Positions 8,547 through 16,749 of a stretch of 64,000 bases of DNA are shown piece after piece. Each line of letters opens with the position of its first letter. Positions within the stretch are counted from its first letter, which is position 1. The position numbers and the translations under genes were made by a program. The notes beneath the pieces were generated by a model. That model saw nothing but the letters and a program-made list of their open reading frames with translations. It was not told where the DNA came from and searched no databases. This DNA comes from Thaumasiovibrio sp047250365 (GTDB lineage Bacteria > Pseudomonadota > Gammaproteobacteria > Enterobacterales > Vibrionaceae). The stretch is from NCBI RefSeq assembly GCF_047250365.1, contig NZ_JBLBVL010000003.1:378667-442666 (forward strand), given 5' to 3'.

Positions 8547-9737
8547 TTAATGATGGTCGTCTGAGAAATCAGAAGAATGTTTTTGTAAATACTTGAGAAC
8601 GAGTGCTTCGCTGTCAGCATCTAAGTTAACGAACGACAGCATACCGTTGAACATGCCGGGCCAAGCATTCGTGCTAAAGTGAGCGGGAGCGGGTTGTGTA
8701 TGACAGACACTACAGTTGGTATTGTATGCCTCATCAGCTTTTGCCCATAACGGCTCAGGCGATGATAACAGTGAGTCTTTTGCCATCCAGAGTGTTACCG
8801 TAATGCGCTCCCATCCAAGACCCGTTAAGTCGTCTTCTTTTTGTTCAAAGGACTGCACTAACGTATCGTTTGCAGCGGCCTCTTTAGTTAATGAGCCTGT
8901 CGCTATGTTTAACCCAAAGTCCTCATTAATGACTCGGCCAAAGCCTTTAGTCTTGCGCCAGCCATTGATTTCAACTTGAATGGCATCTTTTTGTTCCGTC
9001 ACGACCTTAATCATAGATGCAGGGTTGAGCAGCCCGGCGCGTTGAGAGAGAGCGGGGTCTTCAAACATTTCTAAATGGCGTACGCTGTAGTAATCGCTGC
9101 CTGCGCTGTAACGGGTGCCTTGCGATTGTTGAACTAGCTCGCCAATCATACCGCCGGATGTATCCATGCTTTCGGGTAACTTATGCGCAATGCCTTTGTG
9201 ACAGTCAATACAGCTCTGATCACGCTCCGCTGCCTGTTGCATCTGTATTCTTGCTGTGTTGGACATGCTATCCCAGTCCATACTGGCGTAGTTATGGCAG
9301 TTTTTACATTCGAGTGAGCCATTTGCTGCGAAGCGATCCCATTCATGCTGAGCAAGAACGAGGCGCCTTTCTTCAAATTTTTCTTGTGTACTAATGCTGC
9401 CAGCAAACCATGCAAAGACCTCTTTACTGGCTTGTACTTTACGAGCAATTTTGTCGGTCCAGTTATGAGGAACATGGCAGTCAGGGCATGTTGCTCTAAC
9501 GCCAGAATGGTTAGACCAATGTACTGTTTCTTGCAGCTCGGTATAAACAAGATCGTTGTCGGGTTGATTGTGACACGAAATGCAAAACTCTTCGGTATTA
9601 GTAGCCTCTAGGGCGGTGTTAAATCCACCCCAGAATATAACGCCGGCGATAAAGCCGCCGAGACACAGCACGCCTAGGCTGATATGGGTAGCTGGTCGAT
9701 TGAATGCGCGCCATATTGCTTTTAGTTTTTCTTTCAT
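8547..9737 (-). CDS. torC: pentahaem c-type cytochrome, NapC/NirT family
   Basis: TorC is anchored in the inner membrane and passes electrons from menaquinol to periplasmic TorA. The 396-residue protein has one N-terminal membrane anchor (about residues 17-40) and five CxxCH haem sites: CISCH, CPDCH, CKNCH, CIDCH in the NapC-like part and CSVCH in the C-terminal part. Four haems plus one is the TorC architecture and separates it from NapC (four). It sits between torE and torA, and all three read in one direction. Haem attachment would need a cytochrome c maturation system, not seen in this window. Confidence 0.95.
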   Translation of the reverse strand: MKEKLKAIWRAFNRPATHISLGVLCLGGFIAGVIFWGGFNTALEATNTEEFCISCHNQPDNDLVYTELQETVHWSNHSGVRATCPDCHVPHNWTDKIARKVQASKEVFAWFAGSISTQEKFEERRLVLAQHEWDRFAANGSLECKNCHNYASMDWDSMSNTARIQMQQAAERDQSCIDCHKGIAHKLPESMDTSGGMIGELVQQSQGTRYSAGSDYYSVRHLEMFEDPALSQRAGLLNPASMIKVVTEQKDAIQVEINGWRKTKGFGRVINEDFGLNIATGSLTKEAAANDTLVQSFEQKEDDLTGLGWERITVTLWMAKDSLLSSPEPLWAKADEAYNTNCSVCHTQPAPAHFSTNAWPGMFNGMLSFVNLDADSEALVLKYLQKHSSDFSDDHH

Positions 9738-9787
9738 AATGATTTCTCAATCTAGTTATTTTGGATAGAGCTCGGGCGATAAAGGCG

Positions 9788-9958
9788 TTAGCCGTGACCT
9801 GGAGGGCCAAGGAAGAAGACTTGCAGCATCCAAATAATGAAACCATAACCGCCAACGAAGATGACAGAGAGGATTGGAAAGAGAAAAAGGATGGTAAACA
9901 AGTAAGCTTGCCATTCTCGTTTAGCGCAGGGTGCATCGTTGTTTTTGTCGGAGTTCAT
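9788..9958 (-). CDS. torE: TorE, small NapE-family membrane protein
   Basis: A 56-residue protein, MNSDKNNDAPCAKREWQAYL followed by one long hydrophobic segment (about residues 20-50) and the tail GPPGHG. The KREWQAYLF entry and the FVGGYGFIIWM pattern are typical of NapE/TorE proteins, single-span partners of periplasmic reductase operons of poorly known function. It is first in torECA, 50 bp before torC, with a GGAGAG ribosome-binding site about 10 nt before ATG. A perfect TATAAT lies just upstream at 9991-9996 on the same strand. Position, size and topology make the call secure although a biochemical role is not established. Confidence 0.9.
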   Translation of the reverse strand: MNSDKNNDAPCAKREWQAYLFTILFLFPILSVIFVGGYGFIIWMLQVFFLGPPGHG

Positions 9959-9990
9959 ATTTATCACTCTCCATTATGGCATCACGCTAA

Positions 9991-9996
9991 ATTATA
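9991..9996 (-). promoter_or_regulatory. -10 element of the torECA promoter
   Basis: On the reverse strand TATAAT lies 33 nt before the torE start. No good -35 hexamer is seen at 17 bp, so an activator is likely. I see no recognisable TorR box and no torR, torS or torT gene in the window. Confidence 0.45.
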
Positions 9997-10043
9997 GATG
10001 CGTGTGACGTAATGTGGTGAAAAAATAGAACGAGTATGAAAAG

Positions 10044-10070
10044 AAAGCCACATTTGTGTGATGTGGCTTT
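10044..10070 (-). terminator. terminator after tfoY
   Basis: AAAGCCACAT at 10044-10053 pairs perfectly with 10061-10070 around TTGTGTG, 10 nt after the tfoY stop. Runs of T are short in both directions, so strength is uncertain. Confidence 0.5.
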
Positions 10071-10080
10071 TATTGAGGGG

Positions 10081-10683
10081 TTATTGATTTAGATGAGTTA
10101 GAAGCTCTTGGCGTCTTGCTTCTCCAACCACGGACCAATGTTTGCCAGTAATTGCACCTTCCAGCGCCCATAATAGCTCGACATTGAGATTGTCTCCTTG
10201 TGATTGCTGCAGCAATTTGAATGCTTCTAATGCACCTTTTTCCACCAACTCATCGACTGAAGCAATACCTGCTTTTTTCAACATACGTTCATTGGCTAAA
10301 CGTAAATTGGGCAGATCCTTAATACGATCGGGTAGTTTGGCTTTTTTTGCGACTTGCTCCTCTTTATCTTGTTGGGCAGAAGATAGCGCAACGGAGGCTT
10401 GCGATATGATCTGATCTGGCGTGTCCCACCAAGTTTCCGGGATCGCGTAGTATTTAGTAACGACGGGAAAGCCGCGTTTTTTGTAAATATACGGTTCAAA
10501 GTTGCTGGCTTTGAACTCGCGCTCGTTGCTTGCGTTGGCACGTAAATGAAGCTTGTCGTTAACAACCAATGCAAACATGGTTTCGCCTAAGAATAGGCCG
10601 AACCCACCAAACATTGAGCGCGACTTTATGTGCCCGAAGCTGGATAATAATTTAATTGAGTTTTTTAGTACTGGTTTGTCCAT
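10081..10683 (-). CDS. tfoY: TfoY, TfoX-family regulator
   Basis: A 200-residue protein with a TfoX N-terminal domain (SFGHIKSRSMFGGFGLFLGE at residues 15-34) and a TfoX C-terminal helical domain (LPNLRLANERMLKKAGIASV). Vibrios carry two such proteins: TfoX, inducer of competence, and TfoY, which controls motility and type VI secretion. Three things point to TfoY: a GEMM-I cyclic di-GMP riboswitch of the Vc2 type in the leader, the neighbouring purR, and reverse-strand placement as in Vibrio cholerae. A second promoter-like pair lies between riboswitch and start, matching the idea of riboswitch-dependent and independent transcripts. Function is from family knowledge. Confidence 0.92.
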   Translation of the reverse strand: MDKPVLKNSIKLLSSFGHIKSRSMFGGFGLFLGETMFALVVNDKLHLRANASNEREFKASNFEPYIYKKRGFPVVTKYYAIPETWWDTPDQIISQASVALSSAQQDKEEQVAKKAKLPDRIKDLPNLRLANERMLKKAGIASVDELVEKGALEAFKLLQQSQGDNLNVELLWALEGAITGKHWSVVGEARRQELLTHLNQ

Positions 10684-10739
10684 GCTACATCTCGGTGATT
10701 ATGTGAATAGGTCACCACTAATCAGAGCTAGGAACCAAG

Positions 10740-10769
10740 AATAGACCAAGCGTACGAAAAGATTGTCAA
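10740..10769 (-). promoter_or_regulatory. possible promoter between riboswitch and tfoY
   Basis: On the reverse strand TTGACA (10764-10769) and TCTATT (10740-10745) are 18 bp apart, downstream of the aptamer. Such a promoter would give a tfoY message lacking the riboswitch. Another TTGACA lies at 10775-10780. Confidence 0.35.
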
Positions 10770-10808
10770 CGTAGTGTCAACAGTCATGCATCGTCATATT
10801 TGGTTTTT

Positions 10809-10914
10809 CCATCGGCAACCCCGCTACCATTCGTCAAAAAAATCTATGTTTTCTGACGGTTAGGCCGGAAGCTTTGCGTCCCAATCTTTCGAAAGGTTTG
10901 CCCTGTTCGTGACA
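10809..10914 (-). ncRNA. GEMM-I cyclic di-GMP riboswitch (Vc2 type)
   Basis: Read on the reverse strand the element runs TCACGAACAGGGCAAACC, a TTTCGAAAG hairpin, TTGGGACGCAAAGC, TTCCGGCCTAA, then a variable arm and GGTAGCGGGGTTGCCGATGG. These are the conserved P2 stem with GAAA tetraloop, the GCAAAG receptor-side junction and the P3 closing segment of GEMM-I aptamers, and it sits about 125 nt before tfoY as Vc2 does. The P3 arm is longer than in Vc2 and includes CGTCA/TGACG pairing around an AT-rich centre with a seven-T run. Ligand and expression effects are inferred from the family. Confidence 0.93.
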
Positions 10915-11042
10915 CGCAGTAGCTTATCTTAATCTTAGTTTATGATCTTCATCCCAATTTAAAAGTGTGACATCGGTTCAGTGGAATCAGCTAAGGATAA
11001 GAAATTGAAAGAATATAATGGTAGATATTTTGCATAAACCAC

Positions 11043-11075
11043 AAAAAGAGCCAGTAGCGGTATGCTACTGGCTCT
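11043..11075 (-). terminator. Rho-independent terminator of purR
   Basis: AGAGCCAGTAGC (11047-11058) pairs perfectly with 11064-11075 around a 5-nt loop. On the reverse strand it is followed by TTTTTGT, and it lies about 37 nt past the purR stop. It separates purR from the riboswitch-tfoY unit. Confidence 0.85.
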
Positions 11076-11111
11076 AACATTTTTTGTGTATTTTAAGGGG
11101 GAATAGGTTGA

Positions 11112-12116
11112 CTAGTTAAGGCGTCTAACTGAATTGCGAACAATCAGCTCTGGCTCCATAATAAACAGTTGTCTGTCATTTCCCTTGTCTTTGATACGCG
11201 CTAAGAGTAACTCAACAGATTTTCGACCTAAGCGGTGTTTAGGTTGATGAATAGTGGTCAACGGCGGTGAAAAGTATGGAGACAAATCGATATTGTCATA
11301 ACCAATCACTGAAACATCATGTGGCACACGAAGGCCTGCTTGCTCAAACGTACTGATCAGTGCCATTGCCATAATGTCGTTGAAGCAAAAAATGGCAGTA
11401 GGGCGTTCTTCCATTGCCATGAATTTTTGCGCCGCAACAACGGCGGTTTCACATTCAAAGTCACCCTCTAAAATCCAGTCTTGATTCGCGTCAAGTCCAG
11501 CTTCGTTGAGTGCGGTAGTGAAACCCTTAATTCGTTCAATACAAGTAGCACGATGCAATTGACCCGAGAGACAGCCAATTTTAGTATGACCGTTTTCGAT
11601 AAAGTGCTTCGTTGCGAGGTATGCGCCTTTTTCCGCATTATCTTGTATTTTGTCGGTTGTGACTGACTCTGGCCCCCAGTCCATAATGACCATTGGCAAC
11701 TCTTTCTGGCGTTTTAATAACGTGAGAAGCTCAGTATCTAGGTCGGAACACATCACCAGCAAGCCGTCGACACGTTTCTCTGCGAGCATTCGAAGGTAGT
11801 CGCGTTGTTTTGTTAGATCACCTTCTGTATTGCACAAGATGAGGGTGTACCCCGACCTATAGCAATAATCTTCCACACCATGAACCACCTCTGCAAAGAA
11901 GGGGTTGGTTGATTTAGTGACTAACATACCAATTGTGCGGGTTGAGTTACACTTTAAGCTACGCGCTACCGCACTCGGGGCATAGTTTAGCTCTTCGATG
12001 GCAGCCCATACTTTCTTTTGAGTGGCTTCTGCTACGAAACGGGTTTTATTTATAACATGCGAAACAGTGGTCGTTGATACCCCTGCCATGCGTGCAACAT
12101 CTTTAATCGTCGCCAT
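11112..12116 (-). CDS. purR: PurR, LacI-family purine repressor
   Basis: A 334-residue LacI-family repressor. The N-terminal helix-turn-helix and hinge read MATIKDVARMAGVSTTTVSH and ELNYAPSAVARSLK, as in PurR; the rest is a periplasmic-binding-protein-like corepressor domain (KSTNPFFAEVVHGVEDYCYR). With hypoxanthine or guanine bound, PurR represses purine synthesis genes at ACGCAAACGTTTGCGT-type operators. One near-perfect operator occurs in this window ahead of purT (53227-53242). I see no such box in the purR promoter itself, so autoregulation is not supported. A strong terminator follows the gene. Confidence 0.93.
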   Translation of the reverse strand: MATIKDVARMAGVSTTTVSHVINKTRFVAEATQKKVWAAIEELNYAPSAVARSLKCNSTRTIGMLVTKSTNPFFAEVVHGVEDYCYRSGYTLILCNTEGDLTKQRDYLRMLAEKRVDGLLVMCSDLDTELLTLLKRQKELPMVIMDWGPESVTTDKIQDNAEKGAYLATKHFIENGHTKIGCLSGQLHRATCIERIKGFTTALNEAGLDANQDWILEGDFECETAVVAAQKFMAMEERPTAIFCFNDIMAMALISTFEQAGLRVPHDVSVIGYDNIDLSPYFSPPLTTIHQPKHRLGRKSVELLLARIKDKGNDRQLFIMEPELIVRNSVRRLN

Positions 12117-12362
12117 TCTTTTCTTCTGATTGCCCGTCTATTTACCGTTATAGTTGAGCTTAATAATTTAAGTACTTGCTTGAAATCGGTAATGCAAATT
12201 TCACTATTTAATCGCTTGCGTTCACATTCTACTTGCTAACAATGATAGTGCAATGTTTGAGATAGGATCTTTATCATTTTCATATCAGGATGTGATTTAT
12301 TGTAGAAAAACGCCGATGATTGAGGGTGCAAACAGTAATGAAAACTAAAGGCCCTCTCTAAT

Positions 12363-13097
12363 TTAAGGAAAACTATCGTTCTGTTGAAGTTCAAGAATGC
12401 TCTCCTTGCATAGTTCGATATCATAATTGATATAGGCAATGAGCAGTTCGGCTGCAGCGGCATAAAACCCGAAAGGATCACATTGCTGACAGCGTTGGTT
12501 AAATTGTGGCAGCCAGCTTTGGACATATTTCTCAAGGATCCCCAGTTGCTCATTGAGATGTGCAGTGAGGTATCGGTTTTCGGTATGCCGTGCGATGTCT
12601 TTTTGGCTTACCGTATCATCAGTGCTCTCATTATGACGATTATCAACGGTTTTAATGGCTAAATTGCCAATAAAATCGAGGATAATAGCAAGGTGATCTG
12701 CCGGCTCTTTGTGCGCTGTGGCTAAACCAATATTGTGATCATGCATTAGCTGTTGGAGTTCCAATGCTGGTTCGCCAAACATTAACTTGTCTTGGGTTAG
12801 ATAGATTGATGCGTATGGAAGGGCATTGCTTTTGTTGCCGGTTAAAAAGAGGCCACAAAAATCGGCGGCTAACTCAATTTGTGCATCATCGCGTTGGCTT
12901 ACTTTGTTCAGCGCGGCGAGGAAGCTGTCGGCGGCAGTTTGCAGCTCTTCGCTCTGGCTCAGTTGATTTAAAAACTGATAAAATCCGTGGCTTAAATAAT
13001 GCTGTAGCTGCTTTTCTGATAGTTCAGTAAAAAAGAGCGAAGAGAACCACCAATACATCTGCGCACGATTCTCATTGACTAAACGATTTTCCGACAT
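12363..13097 (-). CDS. torD: TorD, TorA-specific chaperone
   Basis: TorD is the cytosolic redox-enzyme maturation chaperone that binds the TorA signal peptide and core and helps load molybdenum cofactor before Tat export. The roughly 244-residue protein is all-helical, with family features: ENRAQMYWWFSSLFFTELSE at the N-terminus, ADFCGLFLTGNKSNALPYASIYL in the middle and EPADHLAIILDFIGNLA, the conserved EPxDHLxxxLxF motif. A GTG and an ATG lie side by side; the ATG at 13097 fits the AAGGTG ribosome-binding site better. It is separated from torECA by tfoY and purR, so co-expression must use a separate promoter. Confidence 0.92.
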   Translation of the reverse strand: MSENRLVNENRAQMYWWFSSLFFTELSEKQLQHYLSHGFYQFLNQLSQSEELQTAADSFLAALNKVSQRDDAQIELAADFCGLFLTGNKSNALPYASIYLTQDKLMFGEPALELQQLMHDHNIGLATAHKEPADHLAIILDFIGNLAIKTVDNRHNESTDDTVSQKDIARHTENRYLTAHLNEQLGILEKYVQSWLPQFNQRCQQCDPFGFYAAAAELLIAYINYDIELCKESILELQQNDSFP

Positions 13098-13193
13098 CAC
13101 GTCACCTTTACCCAGTTAGAGTTTGTTACCCCACCTTTTGTTCTGCTTCAGGTATCGTATGTGCTGAACAAACTGTATCAAGATAGATCTTAA

Positions 13194-14855
13194 TCATAGC
13201 TTGCTCTGGGTCTGTTGCTTAATTAATTTGGCTAATTCAACCAGTTGTGGGTAAGCAATCTGACTACTTTTCGCGATAGTTCTTTGCTCTTCAAGAACCG
13301 CTAAAAGGATATCATTGGTCGTTAAAGGGTTGGCTAATACGACCCTAAATACGGTTGTGAGTTGGCCATGGTACTTTTTAGGTGTAATTCTTGTGCGTGA
13401 TACAAAGGATTTACCCGATTCGCGTTGTCGTTTTTGAATAAATTTGGTGAGGTCATTGAGTAGGGCATTCATCTGTTGCATTTGTTCGGCATCGGCGTGT
13501 TGCATGGCATCACTAACGACTGCTGGAACATAGCGATAAGTGAGCAGGCAAAGCTCTGGCTCAGTGACAAGCTCAAAGTCAACTTGTGACTGAATCATTT
13601 TAGAAAAAGAGTGCGCGGCTTCAATACTGCGATTGATTAGCAGCTCATATCCTTGGCGACTGATCACATTCAAACAGGCAAACAAAAGCATTGCCATGCC
13701 ACTTCTTGAGCCTTCAAGCGTATGGCTGCCTAAATCTTTTGAGCCTTTCCGCAGAATATATTCAGCATGATGCTCGATAGACCCCATTGCGGTCGCACGC
13801 TTAAAGATAACCATTCCCGCACCCATCGGAACGTAGAGCTGTTTGTGCGCATCAATAGTGACGGAATCTGCCGCTTCAATACCGGTTAAGAGGTGCCGGT
13901 ATTTGTTTGACATTAATGTCGCGCCTCCCCATGCAGCATCAACATGAAAATGGCATTGGTATTTCTTGGCGATGGTGGCCAGTGTGTGTAAGGGATCGAT
14001 GTTCCCGGTCTCTGTTGTCCCTGCAACACCAACGATGGCTAACGGTTTTATCTGACGATGAGTAAGTTGTTCAAGTGTTTTTTCAAGGTGTACCGTATCG
14101 ATACGGTTGTGTGAGTCGGTTTTGATCGCAATAATGTTTTCTCTACCAATGCCCAGAATATCGGCTGCTTTTTTTAGAGAATAGTGACCGCGCTCAGAAA
14201 CGAGAATAGCGAGATCTTGGTAGCCATAGTGGCGCATCGCTTTAAATAGGCCTTCTTGTGCAACGCCCTTGAAGTCACCGTCTGCTTTTAACAAGTTATT
14301 GCGTGCGACCCAAAGCGCAGTAATATTGGCAATTGTACCCCCTGAGCAAAATGCGCCTAATGAATGTTGTGCGCTATGCATCCAAGTTGAGTAGAACGCG
14401 TCATCTTGTTGGTAAATTAAGTTGTGTAACATCCCTAACACTTGACGCTCTAAGGGGGTGAAAGCTTTAGAGGTCTCAATTTTTACTAAGTTTTGATTTA
14501 AGCCAATCATTATTTTGGACAGCGGCATCAGAAAATAGGGTAGCGCTGATGTCATGTGACCGATAAAGCTGGGCGCGGAGGTATGCACAGACTGGGCGAC
14601 GAGCTTTTCTAATAAGAACTTTGTGTGTTCTGAAACGAAGGTTGGTACTTCTGGCAGGACGGCTGAGCTGAAGTCTTTTTCTATTTCAGACAGTGGTTTT
14701 TCTGTCGCAGCAATGTGTGTGCCCAAAAAATCGTTCAGATTTTCAGAAATCTGTTTCTCGACTTTTGCCAACGTAGAGTCTGGCGCTTCTGGTATTGTAA
14801 AAATGCGCGCAAGATTGTCGATTGTTGCTACTGCGGGTTTAGTGTTTTTTACCAT
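13194..14855 (-). CDS. panP: PLP-dependent aspartate 1-decarboxylase, PanP-like
   Basis: A 553-residue group II pyridoxal-phosphate decarboxylase. Visible features are the SGGTIANITAL phosphate-binding segment near residue 171, HVDAAWGG near 304 and DAHKQLYVP with the PLP lysine at about 338. The domain order and the long N-terminal arm fit the glutamate decarboxylase-like enzymes of vibrios annotated PanP, which make beta-alanine for coenzyme A where the pyruvoyl enzyme PanD is missing. That substrate is family inference; glutamate or another amino acid cannot be excluded. It stands alone between torD and a DUF2860 gene and has no visible operon partner. Confidence 0.85.
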   Translation of the reverse strand: MVKNTKPAVATIDNLARIFTIPEAPDSTLAKVEKQISENLNDFLGTHIAATEKPLSEIEKDFSSAVLPEVPTFVSEHTKFLLEKLVAQSVHTSAPSFIGHMTSALPYFLMPLSKIMIGLNQNLVKIETSKAFTPLERQVLGMLHNLIYQQDDAFYSTWMHSAQHSLGAFCSGGTIANITALWVARNNLLKADGDFKGVAQEGLFKAMRHYGYQDLAILVSERGHYSLKKAADILGIGRENIIAIKTDSHNRIDTVHLEKTLEQLTHRQIKPLAIVGVAGTTETGNIDPLHTLATIAKKYQCHFHVDAAWGGATLMSNKYRHLLTGIEAADSVTIDAHKQLYVPMGAGMVIFKRATAMGSIEHHAEYILRKGSKDLGSHTLEGSRSGMAMLLFACLNVISRQGYELLINRSIEAAHSFSKMIQSQVDFELVTEPELCLLTYRYVPAVVSDAMQHADAEQMQQMNALLNDLTKFIQKRQRESGKSFVSRTRITPKKYHGQLTTVFRVVLANPLTTNDILLAVLEEQRTIAKSSQIAYPQLVELAKLIKQQTQSKL

Positions 14856-15005
14856 TGTCTTTTTAGCGTCCTTGCTAGCGGGGGACGGTATTTGTCACCA
14901 GCGCCAATATCGTGTTTATTGGCAGAGGTTAGCGGAAAAATGACGAAAAAAAAACTGCAAAAACGTTAAGGTAATTGAGTTGGGTAGCGTAACAGGGTCG
15001 ACATC

Positions 15006-15986
15006 CTAATAACGGTAGTTCATACCCAATGAAATCAATAAGCTATCTTTATCGTAAAAACGAATATTGGATTTGGTATCTTGGTAGCCTAATAAAGAGA
15101 CGATAGACCAGCTTTCCCAGTTAAACGGGTTTCGATACTCGTAGGCAAAAAAGAGACGTAACGTATCGTCATTTTGTTTTTGATGGAATATTGGATTCAA
15201 TGCATCATGGTTGGCACGGTCATAACCCAACGTCGTAATCAGAGATGAAGAGCGTTGATTAAGAATTAGCGATCCTTCTACACCAAATTGATGAAAGGCC
15301 ATGGCACTACCGTCGGCATCATTTCTTAGATAGTCTACGGATGTTAATGCGATAAGCTGGCGTCCAAAAACGTGACTGTATGTTAGCTTGCCATAATAGA
15401 GCTGAGCATTGCGGTCAAGGACCGAGGTATCTAACGGCCTAATGTTAGAGTGGCCACTCTGTTCGGAATCAATGCGTAATTTCCCTGCTGCCACCTCGAG
15501 GCTAAGAGGTAGGGTTTGGATGTTTTTTGCTTGAAACCTCACCGCCCAAGTATTAGTGTCAGTTTTGGTTCGTGGCTGTTGAACTAGGTAAGGATCTGAC
15601 CACGTTTCATTCTTTAGCACACCAGGAATAAAGCCAATACTGTATTCGGTATTGGTTGCAGTCCAGTGGCGTAAACCAAGTTCAAGATGAAAGTTGCCTA
15701 GTGCAACATCAGCGCGACTGGTACCGAAATAGAGTTGATTGCGTTTGTCACTAAAGGTGTAGTTGATGTTTCCCAACGGGTAGACAGCCAGCTTATCGTT
15801 CTGCTTGCCGGATGACGTTAAATCCTCGGTGGTGCTCTCTTCAGTATTAAATTGAGATCGAGATTGTAAATAGAGGGCACTAAGGCCAATGTCACCAGAG
15901 ATACCTGCACTGGTGGGTGCTTTAGCTAAACAGGTTTGAGATAGCACGATAGCCAGTGCTGCAGAAATCATCACAGTTAAACGCAT
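15006..15986 (-). CDS. DUF2860 outer-membrane-type protein
   Basis: A 326-residue exported protein: signal peptide MRLTVMISAALAIVLSQTCL with cleavage near LAKA, then a chain rich in alternating polar and aromatic strands ending in an aromatic residue (LGMNYRY), as in outer-membrane beta-barrels. The opening of the mature part (GISGDIGLSALYLQSRSQFN) and overall size match the Vibrio family DUF2860, whose function is unknown to me. Its start lies 15 bp after the stop of the small secreted protein gene, so the two probably form an operon. A TAGGGTG ribosome-binding site supports the start. Confidence 0.75.
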   Translation of the reverse strand: MRLTVMISAALAIVLSQTCLAKAPTSAGISGDIGLSALYLQSRSQFNTEESTTEDLTSSGKQNDKLAVYPLGNINYTFSDKRNQLYFGTSRADVALGNFHLELGLRHWTATNTEYSIGFIPGVLKNETWSDPYLVQQPRTKTDTNTWAVRFQAKNIQTLPLSLEVAAGKLRIDSEQSGHSNIRPLDTSVLDRNAQLYYGKLTYSHVFGRQLIALTSVDYLRNDADGSAMAFHQFGVEGSLILNQRSSSLITTLGYDRANHDALNPIFHQKQNDDTLRLFFAYEYRNPFNWESWSIVSLLGYQDTKSNIRFYDKDSLLISLGMNYRY

Positions 15987-16001
15987 TTTTATACACCCTA
16001 G

Positions 16002-16520
16002 TTATTTGTTTTGGCATGAAGTTAATGCAAGGCTAGCCATTGCATCATTGTATGCGCTTAGTGGTACTTCTATTTTTGTCGGAGTACTGAGCAAATCTGC
16101 AAATGCACTTCTGAGAGCATAATTTTGTTCATGTGCTTGTTGCTGGCGAAGGGTGTAAACCACTTGTGCATCTTGAGATAACGGGTGTTCACTATTGGCT
16201 AATGCTTTGATTTTCTCTTGACTTAAGTCAAGCCAAGACTCAATTGGAAGATGAGTTTTTAACTCAGATGGGGCGTGTTGAAGATACCAGTCAACGGCCG
16301 TGCGATTGAAGTAAAAATGGGTTTGTCTACCTTGTAAAAACCATTGGCCAACGTCGGCGAGCGACGGGTTATCTTCACGCGTGATGTCAACTAACGCTTG
16401 ATACCAGTTTAAGCTGGCGTCGACGTATTGATGATACTTTTCACTTTGGCATGAGGTAATGTTTGCGTAGGATAGGGTGCAGGTGAGGGATAGCACCAGC
16501 ATTAACATCAATTTCTTCAT
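16002..16520 (-). CDS. small secreted protein, unknown function
   Basis: A 172-residue protein with a clear signal peptide (MKKLMLMLVLSLTCTLSYA). The mature part is helical and charged, with one cysteine near each end (ITSCQSEK and LTSCQNK) that could form a disulphide in the periplasm. I do not recognise the family. ATGs at 16529 and 16520 are both possible; the second gives a standard MKK signal start. It is the first gene of a likely two-gene operon with the DUF2860 barrel, 15 bp apart, which suggests a periplasmic partner of that outer-membrane protein. That link is inference from position only. Confidence 0.7.
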   Translation of the reverse strand: MKKLMLMLVLSLTCTLSYANITSCQSEKYHQYVDASLNWYQALVDITREDNPSLADVGQWFLQGRQTHFYFNRTAVDWYLQHAPSELKTHLPIESWLDLSQEKIKALANSEHPLSQDAQVVYTLRQQQAHEQNYALRSAFADLLSTPTKIEVPLSAYNDAMASLALTSCQNK

Positions 16521-16608
16521 CAGTATCATCCGTGATAACTCATAGGTAACTCATTGTATATGTGGGTCAATTGTAGGTGATTATGTTACAAAGAGAAACA
16601 AAAAAGAT

Positions 16609-16635
16609 AAAAAAAAGCAGCGCGATAGCGCTGCT
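16609..16635 (-). terminator. terminator of the NSS transporter operon
   Basis: AGCAGCGC (16616-16623) pairs with GCGCTGCT (16628-16635) around GATA; on the reverse strand a run of T follows. It lies about 20 nt past the small-subunit stop. Confidence 0.85.
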
Positions 16636-16655
16636 TTTCTATTCTCAGGTGAGAA

Positions 16656-16748
16656 TTACTTTTTCATGGCTCGGCGAATGCAGATGGCAGCACCGCCCCA
16701 AGTACATCCCAGACCAATTATCATCATAATGATGGCACTGAATTCCAT
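16656..16748 (-). CDS. MetS-like small subunit of NSS transporter
   Basis: A 30-residue protein (MEFSAIIMMIIGLGCTWGGA then AICIRRAMKK) with one membrane span and a basic tail. This composition and the position right after a neurotransmitter:sodium symporter match the MetS family of tiny NSS partner subunits, first described with the methionine/alanine importer MetP of Corynebacterium. Only one base separates the transporter stop from this ATG, so translation is probably coupled. A terminator follows at once, so this is the last gene of a two-gene operon. It is short, but context and sequence make it secure. Confidence 0.88.
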   Translation of the reverse strand: MEFSAIIMMIIGLGCTWGGAAICIRRAMKK

Positions 16749-16749
16749 G

